Shown in pieces: positions 33,387 to 41,789 of a DNA stretch of 64,000 bases. The position numbers and the translations under genes were made by a program. The notes under the pieces were generated by a model, which saw only the letters and a program-made list of their open reading frames with translations, made no database searches and had not been told where the DNA came from. The DNA lies in contig NZ_CP024608.1 of NCBI RefSeq assembly GCF_002752675.1, positions 2,604,001 through 2,668,000 of the forward strand, given 5' to 3'. Origin of the DNA: Massilia violaceinigra (GTDB taxonomy: Bacteria > Pseudomonadota > Gammaproteobacteria > Burkholderiales > Burkholderiaceae_D). Numbering within the stretch: the first letter of the stretch is position 1; every line of letters starts with the position of its first letter.

Positions 33387-33424
33387 TTTACAGTGTACTT
33401 GACACTTTACAGGGCGATTTACAG
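33387..33424 (-). promoter_or_regulatory. Operator/promoter region of the accessory cassette
   Basis: Three direct TTTACAG copies stand at 33387, 33406 and 33418. The first two frame a perfect palindrome AGTGTACTTGACACT (33392-33406). On the coding (minus) strand a TTGACC and a TAAAGT about 18 bases apart form a plausible promoter overlapping these repeats, so a bound regulator would block transcription. The cassette's own helix-turn-helix protein is the likely ligand (inference). Confidence 0.6.
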
Positions 33425-33539
33425 TCGGGTCAACGAAAATCTCGTTTTTGATTTGAGTAATGTCCATATGTGCTCAGCGTTTCTGGAGAGCCGATTGGTG
33501 CGTCAACTAGTACATTTTCACGTAAATCGAGTGCAAAGC

Positions 33540-34664
33540 TTATTGCCTGACAGCGAGTAGGATCGGTTGCAGCACCGCGGCGCCCAGGCGTGCGCTGCGC
33601 GCGCCGTCCCAGCCGCAAATCGGATCGGGATCGTTGGCGTTGTCCTTGAACGGCAACTCCAGTGTCAGCGACAGGCAGCCGAAGGCGTGCGTGATATGCG
33701 GCGAACCCATGGTGAGGGTTTCCTCGGTGTAGGGCGACTCGCCGTAACCGTGCACGTCCTGGAAATCCGGGCTGGCGATCTTGAAGTCGTCGGCGAAGCG
33801 CTTTTCCTGCGCCGCCTGCTCTGGCGTGAAGGTCGGCAGCGAGTCGCTTCCGGCCACGAACACGTAAGGCAAGCCTTCATCGCCATGCACGTCCAGGAAC
33901 AGGTCGCAGCCGGTTTCCTTCATCTTGTTCTTGACCACGAACACCTCCGGGCTGCGTTCCATGGTCGGCGTATTCCACTCGCGATTGAGGTTGGCGCCGG
34001 CCGCGTTGGTGCGCAGGTTGCCGTGCACCGAGCCGTCCGGGTTCATGTTCGGCACCACGTAGAACACGGCTTCCTTGAGCAGCTGGCGGCCGAACGCGTC
34101 GGCCGGGTCGAGCAGGGCGTCGAGCATGCCCTCGACAAACCACTCGGCCATGGTTTCGCCCGGATGCTGGCGCGCGATGACCCACACTTTCTTCTTCGCG
34201 GCCGGGTCGCCGATGACCAGCACGTTCATGTCGCGTCCTTCGACGCTGCTGCCCAGGTCGAGCATGCGTACCTGTTCGGAGAGCTGGGCGCGGTCGAGCA
34301 GTTCGAGGTGGCGTTCCCACGAGTAGGGCTCGAAATAGGCGTAGTAGACGCTGTCCATCTCGGGCGTGTGGGAGATCGTCATCACCTCGCCATCGAAGCT
34401 GGTGGGCACGCGGAACCACTCCACGCGGTCGTAGCTGGCCATGGCCTGGTAGCCTTCCCAGCCGGCCGGATAGGCGCTCTTGCCGGCGTTGAGGAAGCGG
34501 ATCGTGCACGCTTCGCCCTGCGCGCCCTGCAGGCGGAAATAAAACCACTGGGTGATGTCGGCGTGCGAGTCGCTGCGGATGTTCAGGTCGATCGAGGAAG
34601 CGCTGGTGGCGCTCACGATATCGATGGCGCCGGCGTCGAACTGGCTGCTGATTTTGATAGACAT
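33540..34664 (-). CDS. M14 family metallocarboxypeptidase (cytosolic carboxypeptidase type)
   Basis: A 374-residue zinc carboxypeptidase. The N-terminal about 120 residues form the beta-sandwich of cytosolic carboxypeptidases (ITQWFYFRLQGAQGE); the catalytic domain has His167 and Glu170 in RQHPGE, then NMNPDGSVHGNLRTNAAGANLNREW, a third zinc ligand in DVHGDEG and the catalytic glutamate in TLELPF. It should trim C-terminal residues from peptides in the cytoplasm. The ATG at 34664 is preferred to an upstream start at 34733. The last codons (ILLAVRQ) come from the integrated element; the displaced alternative end lies at 29216-29282. Confidence 0.9.
   Translation of the reverse strand: MSIKISSQFDAGAIDIVSATSASSIDLNIRSDSHADITQWFYFRLQGAQGEACTIRFLNAGKSAYPAGWEGYQAMASYDRVEWFRVPTSFDGEVMTISHTPEMDSVYYAYFEPYSWERHLELLDRAQLSEQVRMLDLGSSVEGRDMNVLVIGDPAAKKKVWVIARQHPGETMAEWFVEGMLDALLDPADAFGRQLLKEAVFYVVPNMNPDGSVHGNLRTNAAGANLNREWNTPTMERSPEVFVVKNKMKETGCDLFLDVHGDEGLPYVFVAGSDSLPTFTPEQAAQEKRFADDFKIASPDFQDVHGYGESPYTEETLTMGSPHITHAFGCLSLTLELPFKDNANDPDPICGWDGARSARLGAAVLQPILLAVRQ
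33559..33620. repeat. Right copy of the direct repeat (attR-like)
   Basis: These 62 bases inside the M14 gene 3' end equal 29236-29282 joined to 30892-30906 once the insertion sequence is removed. They define the right boundary of a segment of about 2.6 kb (4.3 kb with the IS) carrying the three-gene cassette. Confidence 0.75.
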
Positions 34665-34828
34665 GGTGTGTCCCTGGCTGGTGAATGAGAGGCGAGGTGC
34701 TGCTTGTGTTCCTGCTCCTGCGCGAGGCGCCATGATACGCCTTCAGGTTAAATCGACGTTAACAGGGCTGAATTTGTCCTGTTTTGGATTTACCCTGAGT
34801 GTTGAATTCAACGAGAAGGAGAACGGCC

Positions 34829-35233
34829 ATGAAAAAGACCTATCACGGCAGCTGCCATTGCGGCGCGGTGCGCTACGAAGCCGATATCGACCTGAGCGAG
34901 GGCACCAGCAGGTGCAATTGCTCGATCTGCCGCAAGGCGCGCAACTGGGAAGCGGTGATCAAGCCGGACGCCTTCCGCTTGCTGTCGGGAGAGGAGCAGC
35001 TGAGCGATTACCAGTTCGGAACCATGAGCGGGCATCATCTGTTTTGCAAGCAGTGCGGCGTGCACTCGTTCGGGCGCGGTTACGTGGAGCAGCTGGGCGG
35101 GGCCTTGGTGGCGATCAGTGTGGCCGCGCTGGACGACGTGACGCCGGAAGAGCTGATCGCGGCCCCGGTGAATTATATGGATGGGTTGAACGATAACTGG
35201 GGGAATACGCCGGCGGAGACGCGGCATCTGTAA
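34829..35233 (+). CDS. GFA family zinc protein
   Basis: A 134-residue Mss4-like protein of the glutathione-dependent formaldehyde-activating (GFA) family. Zinc ligands are visible as CHC (Cys9, Cys11), CNCSIC (Cys29, Cys31, Cys34) and CKQC (Cys73, Cys76). Family members bind zinc and may help glutathione react with small aldehydes, though most have no proven activity. The ATG at 34829 has AAGGAG ten bases upstream and is chosen over an ATG-like start at 34799. It is transcribed divergently from the M14 peptidase gene. Confidence 0.88.
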   Translation: MKKTYHGSCHCGAVRYEADIDLSEGTSRCNCSICRKARNWEAVIKPDAFRLLSGEEQLSDYQFGTMSGHHLFCKQCGVHSFGRGYVEQLGGALVAISVAALDDVTPEELIAAPVNYMDGLNDNWGNTPAETRHL

Positions 35234-35280
35234 TATCGGCTGTCAGCAGACATGAAATAAGTACGCTACCGCGCGCTCAC

Positions 35281-35314
35281 CACTGTCGTTCCTGCCACTG
35301 GCAGAAACGATAGT
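35281..35314. repeat. REP-like palindrome, short form
   Basis: CACTGTCGTT..CTGCC ACT GGCAG..AACGATAGTG forms a long stem between two convergent genes. It is related to the palindromes at 8225, 49872 and 59450 and can act as a terminator. Confidence 0.65.
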
Positions 35315-35326
35315 GGCCAAATCAGC

Positions 35327-35587
35327 TCAGCAATCGTAATTCATGCTGTCGCGCGGATACGCCATCGGATTGCGGATCGCCTCCAGCGTCAGGTCGACAT
35401 CGAGCTCCGGCCAGTACACCCGTCCGGTGCTCACGCACCTGACCCGGCAGATCTGCGCAATGGTCGCGTGCTCGAAGACCGGAAACTCCACAAACGGCAA
35501 GTACAGCTCTTCCTCGCCACACTGCAGCCAGAAGCCGTGCGGGCTCAGGCTCGTCACGTCGGCGCAGGAAAAATAGATGCCATCCAT
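35327..35587 (-). CDS. DUF2442 domain protein
   Basis: An 86-residue protein of the DUF2442 type: SPHGFWLQCGEEELYLPFVEFPVFEHATIAQI, followed by VYWPELDVDLTLEAI. These short proteins often accompany toxin-like DUF4160 proteins, but none is adjacent here. The ATG at 35587 follows GGGGATTAACT. The reading frame extends much further upstream, but that part is only an antisense-free read-through across the TRAP binding-protein gene in another frame. Confidence 0.75.
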   Translation of the reverse strand: MDGIYFSCADVTSLSPHGFWLQCGEEELYLPFVEFPVFEHATIAQICRVRCVSTGRVYWPELDVDLTLEAIRNPMAYPRDSMNYDC

Positions 35588-35688
35588 AGTTAATCCCCGG
35601 TAAGCGACGCACCCAGGCAGGGTCGCCCGCATCGAAGGTATCAAATGCGCCGGCCGATTCGTTTGACCTGGCGCAAATGAGCCTAAAG

Positions 35689-36774
35689 CTATTTTCTTCC
35701 TATCGAAATCATATAGTTCTGCATCACCTGCTCCGACACCGAGGCCCACATGTTCTGGTCGTTGCGGAACCGCTTCCACGGATCGTACACTTTTTTGAAC
35801 TTTGCGTTCCTTGACGCTTCCTCTTCCATGACCTGGGTCGAGATCTTGTACGCCTCGTCCATGATCGCCTTGGAGAAGGTGTGCAGCTTGGCCCCGTTCT
35901 TGATCAGGCGCGCCAGTGCCTGCGGATTCTTGGTGTCGTACTCGGCCTGCATCGTCACGTGGCACTCGAAACTGGCCGCTTCCACCGCCGCCTTGTACTG
36001 CGCGGGCAGCTTTTCCCATTCCTTGATATTGATGTAGAACGACAGCTGCGGCCCGGCTTCCCACCAGCCCGGCGCGTAGTAGTGCGGCGCCACCTTGGCC
36101 AGGCCGAGCTTTTCATCGTCGTACGGGCCGACCCACTCGGCCGCGTCGATCGTGCCTTTTTCCAGCGCCGCATACACGTCGCCGGCCGGAATCTGCTGCG
36201 GCACCGCGCCCATGCGCTCCATCACGCGGCCGGCGAAACCGGCGATGCGGATCTTCATGCCCTTGACGTCGGCCAGCGACTTGATCTCCTTGCGGTACCA
36301 GCCGCCCATCTGCGTGCCCGTGTTGCCGGCCATGAAGTTGACGATGCCGTAGCCCTTGAAGAAGTCGCGCATCAGTTCACGCCCGCCGCCCTGGTCGAAC
36401 CAGGCGGTCTGCTGGCGCGAGGTGAGGCCGAACGGCACCGCGCAATCGAAAGCAAACGTGGCGTCCTTGCCGAAGTAGTAGTACGACGGCGTGTGGCCCA
36501 TTTCGACCGTGCCCGCCTGCACCGCATCCATCACCTGCAGGCCCGGCACGATATCGCCGGCGGCGAACTGGCGGATCTGGAAGCGCCCGCCGGTCAGGTC
36601 CGCCACGCGCTTGGTGAATGCCTCGGCCGAGCCGAAGATGGTATCGAGCGACTTGGGAAAGCTCGACGCCATGCGCCATTTGACTTCAGGATTAATTTGC
36701 GCCAGCGCCGGCGCGGCGACGACGCCGGCCGTGGCGCCGATCGCGCTTTTGGTGAGGAAGGAACGACGTTGCAT
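35689..36774 (-). CDS. TRAP transporter substrate-binding protein, second copy
   Basis: A 361-residue periplasmic binding protein, clearly a paralog of the one at 26611-27696 with the same length and landmarks (WRMASSFPKSLDTIFGSAE, SYYYFGKD, EWVGPYDDEKLG, HYYAPGWWE). The signal is Tat-like (QRRSFLTKSAI). It is encoded 93 bases downstream of paaX on the same strand, so it might be co-expressed with the phenylacetate regulator and bind an aromatic acid; that is inference. The start at 36774 begins the twin-arginine signal; an upstream start at 36843 is less likely. Confidence 0.9.
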   Translation of the reverse strand: MQRRSFLTKSAIGATAGVVAAPALAQINPEVKWRMASSFPKSLDTIFGSAEAFTKRVADLTGGRFQIRQFAAGDIVPGLQVMDAVQAGTVEMGHTPSYYYFGKDATFAFDCAVPFGLTSRQQTAWFDQGGGRELMRDFFKGYGIVNFMAGNTGTQMGGWYRKEIKSLADVKGMKIRIAGFAGRVMERMGAVPQQIPAGDVYAALEKGTIDAAEWVGPYDDEKLGLAKVAPHYYAPGWWEAGPQLSFYINIKEWEKLPAQYKAAVEAASFECHVTMQAEYDTKNPQALARLIKNGAKLHTFSKAIMDEAYKISTQVMEEEASRNAKFKKVYDPWKRFRNDQNMWASVSEQVMQNYMISIGRK

Positions 36775-36867
36775 GACAGTCTCCGAGTTTTTTGTAATGT
36801 GGCTGAGGGACGTGTGCCCAATTGTAGCCGCTTGTACGCGCAAAAGTTGCGTGTAATTGTAGCGTCG

Positions 36868-37902
36868 CTATCGCGGCGCCGGCGACGCAGTTTGCGCGTC
36901 GCTTAGCGCCTCGCCTTGCACGTCGCTTAGCGCCTCGCCTTGCGCGTCGCATAGCGCGTCGCCTTGCGCGCCGCCATCGGTCAGCCCGCCGAAGCGCTGG
37001 AAGAAACCGGCGTCGGCGTGCGGCGCGCCATCGTCCTCGCGCCGCAGGGTAGCCATGATGTGCGCTTCGGCGCCCGCGTATGTACGCGCATACACGGCGC
37101 GCGCCAGTTCGTAGGCGCTGCTGCCCGGCCATGGATCGGGCAGCAGTTCGATCGGCAGCATCGGGTCGTGCAGCTGCACGCGCCGGTACGCATGGACCAG
37201 CAAGGTGCGGATCACGAACGCCTGCTCGGGCGCGAGCACGGCATCGGCGTCCACTAGCTCCAGCAAGGGCGAAAAGCGCGCGATGAAGTGACGGTAGCCG
37301 TCGACCACGCCGGACAAATCCCAGCCTTCCTGCACCAGGTCCTGCAGCGGCCTGCTTGATACGCCCGGCAGCGCGCTGGCCCGGCACACGAACAGCTTGT
37401 CCTTCACGCCCACGCGCGCGAGCAGTTCTTCGAGAATGGCGGCATTGCTGGCCGGGTGGCCGAACATGCCCGGCGCGATCATGGCATAGCCCTCCCACAG
37501 CATTTCCTTGCGCAGCAGCGCGCGCTCGGGCGCGTCGATGCTGCCGGCGCCGGAGAGCACCAGCGTCCAGTTGCCGTCCCAGTGCGCGGCCAGCGGCGCG
37601 TAAATACGCCGGTTGGCGCGCTCGAAGCGGGGCAGCGCTTGCGGCAGGATGGCGTAGGAACTGCGGCGCCCGTCCCGGTTGGCCACCAGCCAGCCTTCCT
37701 GCGCCAGCCGGAACACGCTGGTGCGCAGCAGGCGGTCGTTGACGCCGAAGGGCGCCAGCAACTCGATCAGGCTGCCGAGCCAGATGGTGCCGCCGTGCGG
37801 GGCGATGGCGTCGCCGAAGATCGTCATCACAAGGGACTTGGAACGGGGCGGATCGCTGGCGAGAAAATCGGCGATCCATGCTGTGCTGGTAAGTTGTTTC
37901 AT
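36868..37902 (-). CDS. paaX: Phenylacetate operon repressor PaaX
   Basis: A 344-residue GntR-like regulator that in E. coli represses the paa genes until phenylacetyl-CoA binds. The winged-helix part is at about 25-95 ([41 protein letters not shown]), and the PaaX C-terminal landmarks are [19 protein letters not shown] and FFQRFGGL. It is divergent from paaA, as expected. After the normal end the protein carries a tail of three imperfect eight-residue repeats (GEALSDAQ type), encoded by 24-base tandem repeats. The ATG at 37902 is chosen by alignment with PaaX. Confidence 0.93.
   Translation of the reverse strand: MKQLTSTAWIADFLASDPPRSKSLVMTIFGDAIAPHGGTIWLGSLIELLAPFGVNDRLLRTSVFRLAQEGWLVANRDGRRSSYAILPQALPRFERANRRIYAPLAAHWDGNWTLVLSGAGSIDAPERALLRKEMLWEGYAMIAPGMFGHPASNAAILEELLARVGVKDKLFVCRASALPGVSSRPLQDLVQEGWDLSGVVDGYRHFIARFSPLLELVDADAVLAPEQAFVIRTLLVHAYRRVQLHDPMLPIELLPDPWPGSSAYELARAVYARTYAGAEAHIMATLRREDDGAPHADAGFFQRFGGLTDGGAQGDALCDAQGEALSDVQGEALSDAQTASPAPR
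36895..36966 (-). repeat. 24-base tandem repeat in the paaX 3' end
   Basis: Three copies of GTCGCTTAGCGCCTCGCCTTGCRC, the third with a few changes, stand head to tail. Because 24 is a multiple of three, changes in copy number would lengthen or shorten the PaaX tail without a frameshift. Confidence 0.75.
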
Positions 37903-38023
37903 GGGTGCATGGTCTGGCGCGGTAGGGGTGATTGTCAAGCAAAGCAGGCATTTACTTTGCCGCCTGATCGGCGCAGCATGGTTTTTTTGCCATCGCCTCC
38001 ATCTTAATCGGATACACATATAC

Positions 38024-38070
38024 AATACGACTCAATTAATCTGTGTACTTCTGATTTTACGTATCGTATT
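38024..38070. promoter_or_regulatory. Putative PaaX operator region
   Basis: AATACGA at 38024-38030 and TCGTATT at 38064-38070 are inverted copies 33 bases apart in the AT-rich stretch between paaX and paaA. A repressor dimer or a looped arrangement could use both. GGGAGAAG at 38094 supplies the paaA ribosome-binding site. The operator role is inferred from position. Confidence 0.4.
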
Positions 38071-38104
38071 ATCGCTCGATCGCCTTTGCAATGGGAGAAG
38101 CACC

Positions 38105-39091
38105 ATGTACGCACAACTCGTAGAAACCGGCCTCAAGAAAGTCCAGAGTGCCGAGGACATGGATGAGCAGGAGCGCGAGTTCCAGGCGCGCATCGATGCC
38201 GGCGTGAAGATCGAAGCCAAGGACTGGATGCCCGAGGCTTACCGCAAGACCCTGATCCGCCAGATTTCCCAGCACGCGCACTCCGAAATCGTTGGCCAGC
38301 TGCCTGAAGGCAACTGGGTCACGCGCGCGCCAACGCTCAAGCGCAAGTCGATCCTGCTGGCCAAGATCCAGGACGAGGCGGGGCACGGGCTGTATCTGTA
38401 CAGCGCCGCCGAAACGCTGGGCGTCTCGCGCGACGAGCTGCTGGCCGCCCTCCATTCGGGCAAGGCCAAGTATTCGAGCATCTTCAATTACCCGACCCTG
38501 TCGTGGGCCGACATGGGCGCCGTGGGCTGGCTGGTCGACGGCTCGGCCATCATCAACCAGATCCCGCTGTGCCGCTGCTCGTACGGGCCGTACGCGCGCG
38601 CCATGATCCGCGTCTGCAAGGAAGAATCGTTCCACGCGCGCCAGGGCTACGACATCATGATGAGCCTCGCCAAGGGCACGCCCGAACAAAAGGCGATGGC
38701 GCAGGATGCGCTGAACCGCTGGTGGTGGCCTTCCTTGATGATGTTCGGCCCATCCGACGCCGAATCGGTCAACAGCGCGCAGTCGGCGCAGTGGCGCATC
38801 AAACTGTTCTCGAACGACGAACTGCGCCAGCGTATGGTCGACCAGACCGTGCCCCAGGCCGAGTACCTTGGCCTGACGGTGCCCGATCCGGACCTCAAAT
38901 TCAATGCCGAGACGGGTCACTACGAATTCGGCGAGATCGACTGGAGCGAGTTCCAGAACGTCTTGAAGGGGAACGGCCCGTGCAACCGCGAGCGCCTGCG
39001 CACGCGCGTGAAGGCGTACGACGACGGCGCCTGGTTCCGCGATGCGCTGGTCGCCTACGCCGACAAGAAATCGGCGCGCACTGCCGCTTAA
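38105..39091 (+). CDS. paaA: Phenylacetyl-CoA epoxidase subunit PaaA
   Basis: A 328-residue catalytic (alpha) subunit of the diiron multicomponent monooxygenase that converts phenylacetyl-CoA to the 1,2-epoxide. The two iron-binding EXXH-type sites are visible in IQDEAGHGL and [10 protein letters not shown], and [11 protein letters not shown] plus [20 protein letters not shown] mark the family. Length matches E. coli PaaA (309) with a slightly longer N-terminus. It is the first gene of the long paa operon; the ATG at 38105 lies six bases after GGGAGAAG. It works in the cytoplasm with PaaB, C and E. Confidence 0.96.
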   Translation: MYAQLVETGLKKVQSAEDMDEQEREFQARIDAGVKIEAKDWMPEAYRKTLIRQISQHAHSEIVGQLPEGNWVTRAPTLKRKSILLAKIQDEAGHGLYLYSAAETLGVSRDELLAALHSGKAKYSSIFNYPTLSWADMGAVGWLVDGSAIINQIPLCRCSYGPYARAMIRVCKEESFHARQGYDIMMSLAKGTPEQKAMAQDALNRWWWPSLMMFGPSDAESVNSAQSAQWRIKLFSNDELRQRMVDQTVPQAEYLGLTVPDPDLKFNAETGHYEFGEIDWSEFQNVLKGNGPCNRERLRTRVKAYDDGAWFRDALVAYADKKSARTAA

Positions 39092-39115
39092 GTTTCACCA
39101 CATCGGAGAATAAAA

Positions 39116-39400
39116 ATGAGTAAAGAATGGCCCCTGTGGGAAGTCTTCATCCGCAGCCAGCATGGCCTGGCCCACAAGCACGTGGGCAGCCTGCACGCGT
39201 CCGACGCCGAAATGGCGGTCAATAACGCGCGCGACGTCTACACGCGCCGCAACGAAGGCGTGTCGATCTGGGTCGTGCGCGCCGCCGACATCGTCGCCAG
39301 CAGCCCGGGCGACAAGTCGGCCCTGTTCGAGCCGTCCAACAACAAAGTCTATCGCCACCCGACCTTCTTCCCGATGCCGGAAGAAGTCAAGAACCTGTGA
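39116..39400 (+). CDS. paaB: Phenylacetyl-CoA epoxidase subunit PaaB
   Basis: A 94-residue subunit needed for an active PaaABCE epoxidase. WPLWEVFIRSQHGLAHKHVGSLHA and SIWVVRAADIVAS are diagnostic. CGGAGAAT gives a ribosome-binding site. Its stop codon overlaps the GTG start of paaC by four bases. Confidence 0.95.
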   Translation: MSKEWPLWEVFIRSQHGLAHKHVGSLHASDAEMAVNNARDVYTRRNEGVSIWVVRAADIVASSPGDKSALFEPSNNKVYRHPTFFPMPEEVKNL

Positions 39401-40161
39401 GCGTGCCTGTGGATCAGAAAATCGAATACCTGCTGCGCCAGGGCGACAACGCCCTGATTCTGTCGCAGCAGCTGTCCAAACTGTGCGGCAAGGGGCCGGC
39501 GCTCGAAGAAGACATGGCGCTGACCAACGTCGCCCTCGACCTGCTCGGCCAGACCCGCATGTGGCTGACCTACGCCGGCGAACTGGAAGGGCGCGGGCGC
39601 ACCGAAGACCAGCTGGCCTTCCTGCGCGACGCCCATGACATGCGCTGCTGCCTGATCGTCGAACAGCCCAACGGCAATTACGCCGACACCATGGTGCGCC
39701 AGTTTTACTTCGACACCTGGCACTACTTCCTGATGCAGGGCCTGGCCAAGTCGGTTGATGCGCGCATCGCGGAGATTGCCGAAAAGTCGATCAAGGAAAT
39801 CACCTACCACCTGCGCCGCAGCGGTGACCTGATCGTGCGCCTCGGCGACGGCACGCCCGACAGCCACGCCAAGACCCAGGCCGCCGTCAACGAACTGTGG
39901 ATGTACAGCGGCGAGATGTTCCTCTACGACGCCATCGACGACGCCATGGTGGAACAGGGAGTCGCGCCCGCCGCCGACGGCCTGCGCGCGGCCTTCATCG
40001 AACACGTGTCCGAGATCTTCGCCGAAGCCACGTTGACGATGCCCGACCCGGCAGCGTGGATGCAGCGCGGCGGCAAAACCGGCCGCCACAGCGAGCACCT
40101 GGGCTACATCCTGGCCGAAATGCAGTTCCTGCAGCGCTCCTATCCCGGGGCCGAGTGGTAA
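39397..40161 (+). CDS. paaC: Phenylacetyl-CoA epoxidase structural subunit PaaC
   Basis: A 254-residue ferritin-like protein, the non-catalytic beta subunit that scaffolds PaaA. YLLRQGDNALILSQQLSKLCG, LTNVALDLLGQTRMWLTYAGE and EKSIKEITYHLRRSGDL are characteristic. It starts with GTG in a four-base overlap with paaB, showing translational coupling, and its TAA overlaps the ATG of paaD by one base. Confidence 0.95.
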   Translation: MSVPVDQKIEYLLRQGDNALILSQQLSKLCGKGPALEEDMALTNVALDLLGQTRMWLTYAGELEGRGRTEDQLAFLRDAHDMRCCLIVEQPNGNYADTMVRQFYFDTWHYFLMQGLAKSVDARIAEIAEKSIKEITYHLRRSGDLIVRLGDGTPDSHAKTQAAVNELWMYSGEMFLYDAIDDAMVEQGVAPAADGLRAAFIEHVSEIFAEATLTMPDPAAWMQRGGKTGRHSEHLGYILAEMQFLQRSYPGAEW

Positions 40162-40679
40162 TGAGCACGCAGCCGGCCAGCACGGAACAGGTCTGGGCCT
40201 GGCTGGGCGAGGTCAGCGACCCGGAGATCCCCGTGATCTCGGTGGTCGACCTGGGTATCGTGCGCGCGGTCGCGTGGGAAGAGACCACCTGCGTGGTCAC
40301 CATCACGCCCACGTACTCCGGCTGCCCGGCCATGACGGTGATCGCCGATTCGGTGCGCGATGCGCTGCACAGCCACGGCGTGCCCGAGGTGCGGCTGGTG
40401 AACCAGCTCTCGCCGGCGTGGACCACCGACTGGATGAGCGACACCGGCAAGGCCGCGCTGAAAGGCTACGGCATTGCCCCGCCGGCGCAGCAGGCGATGG
40501 ACATCAGCGGCCTGCGCTTGGGCGTCAAGCGCGTGGCGGCGCCGAAGCTGGTCGTCATCTGCCCCAATTGCGGTTCAAGCCATACGGAGCTGACCAGCCA
40601 ATTCGGCTCGACGCCGTGCAAGGCCCTCTACAAGTGCCTGGACTGCCGCGAACCGTTCGATTATTTCAAATGCCACTAA
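40161..40679 (+). CDS. paaD: Phenylacetate degradation protein PaaD (iron-sulfur assembly)
   Basis: A 172-residue protein with an N-terminal MIP18/DUF59 domain (EVSDPEIPVISVVDLGIV, TPTYSGCPAM) and a C-terminal zinc-ribbon with CPNC and CLDC pairs. It is thought to help insert or repair metal centres of the epoxidase. It overlaps paaC by one base (TAATG), and paaE starts seven bases after its stop. Confidence 0.95.
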   Translation: MSTQPASTEQVWAWLGEVSDPEIPVISVVDLGIVRAVAWEETTCVVTITPTYSGCPAMTVIADSVRDALHSHGVPEVRLVNQLSPAWTTDWMSDTGKAALKGYGIAPPAQQAMDISGLRLGVKRVAAPKLVVICPNCGSSHTELTSQFGSTPCKALYKCLDCREPFDYFKCH

Positions 40680-40686
40680 GGCTGTT

Positions 40687-41763
40687 ATGAGCAAATTCTA
40701 TCCACTGACCGTCGCCAAGGTGCGCAACGAAACGCGCGACACCATCGCCGTCACCTTCGCCGTGCCGGACGAACTGGCCGCCAGCTTCGCCTACCAGCAG
40801 GGCCAGCACCTGACGCTGCGCGCGCAGATCGGCGACGAAGACGTGCGCCGCTCCTACTCCATCTGTTCGGCGGTGCAGGACGGCGCGCTGCGCGTGGCCA
40901 TCAAGCGCACCCAGGGCGGGCTGTTTTCGAGCTGGGCCAATGAACACCTGAAGGTCGGCGCGGTGCTCGACGTGATGCCGCCGATGGGGCACTTCAACGT
41001 GCCGCTGGCAGCGGATAACGCGCGCCACTACGTCGCCTTTGCGGCCGGCAGCGGCATCACGCCGATCCTGTCGATCATCAAGACCACGCTCCTGACCGAA
41101 CCGAAAAGCCGTTTCACGCTCTTCTACGGGAACCGCGCCTCGTCGTCCGTCATCTTCAAGGAAGAACTGACCGACCTCAAAGACAGCTACATGGAGCGCC
41201 TCAACCTGGCCTACGTGATGAGCCGCGAGCAGCAGGACATTGAGCTCTTCAACGGCCGCATCACCAAGGAGAAGTGCGAGCAGTTCATCAAGCACTGGAT
41301 TCGCATCGAGGATATCGACATCGCCTTCATCTGCGGCCCGGAAGACATGATGCACGGCGTCTCGGCGGCGCTGCAGGAAGCCGGCATGCCGAAGCAGAAT
41401 ATCAAGGTGGAGCTGTTCGCCGCCAGCATTCCGAAGCACCAGCACAAGCCGCGCCAGTTCGACGCGCTGGTGCGCAACGAGACCGAGGTCACCGTTATTT
41501 TGGACGGCAACCATACCAGCTTCACGATGGACAAGGACAAGGAATCGATCCTCGATGCCGGCCTGCGCGCCGGCATCGACATGCGCTACTCGTGCAAGGG
41601 TGGCGTGTGCTCGACCTGCCGCTGCAAGCTGCTCGACGGTAAGGTCGACATGGACGTGAACTACGCGCTGGAAGATTACGAAATCGCGCGCGGTTTCGTG
41701 TTGAGCTGCCAGAGCTTCCCGGTGACAGACAAAGTAGTCGTCGATTTCGACCAGCACGAATAA
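40687..41763 (+). CDS. paaE: Phenylacetyl-CoA epoxidase reductase PaaE
   Basis: A 358-residue reductase that passes electrons from NADPH to the diiron subunit. FAD-binding RSYSICSA, nucleotide-binding AAGSGITPILSIIKT and ICGPEDMM come first, and a C-terminal plant-type ferredoxin domain has Cys303, Cys308, Cys311 and Cys341 as [2Fe-2S] ligands. Length equals that of E. coli PaaE. Confidence 0.95.
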   Translation: MSKFYPLTVAKVRNETRDTIAVTFAVPDELAASFAYQQGQHLTLRAQIGDEDVRRSYSICSAVQDGALRVAIKRTQGGLFSSWANEHLKVGAVLDVMPPMGHFNVPLAADNARHYVAFAAGSGITPILSIIKTTLLTEPKSRFTLFYGNRASSSVIFKEELTDLKDSYMERLNLAYVMSREQQDIELFNGRITKEKCEQFIKHWIRIEDIDIAFICGPEDMMHGVSAALQEAGMPKQNIKVELFAASIPKHQHKPRQFDALVRNETEVTVILDGNHTSFTMDKDKESILDAGLRAGIDMRYSCKGGVCSTCRCKLLDGKVDMDVNYALEDYEIARGFVLSCQSFPVTDKVVVDFDQHE

Positions 41764-41789
41764 TCCAACCCAAAAGAACAGGACGCGCC

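Noticed and set aside
35587..36064. N-terminal extension of the DUF2442 frame across the TRAP binding-protein gene
   Set aside because: The extension is an out-of-frame reading of the binding-protein gene on the same strand; DUF2442 homologs start at the ATG at 35587.
36895..36966. Possible CRISPR array
   Set aside because: The 24-base units are contiguous without spacers and lie inside the paaX coding sequence.
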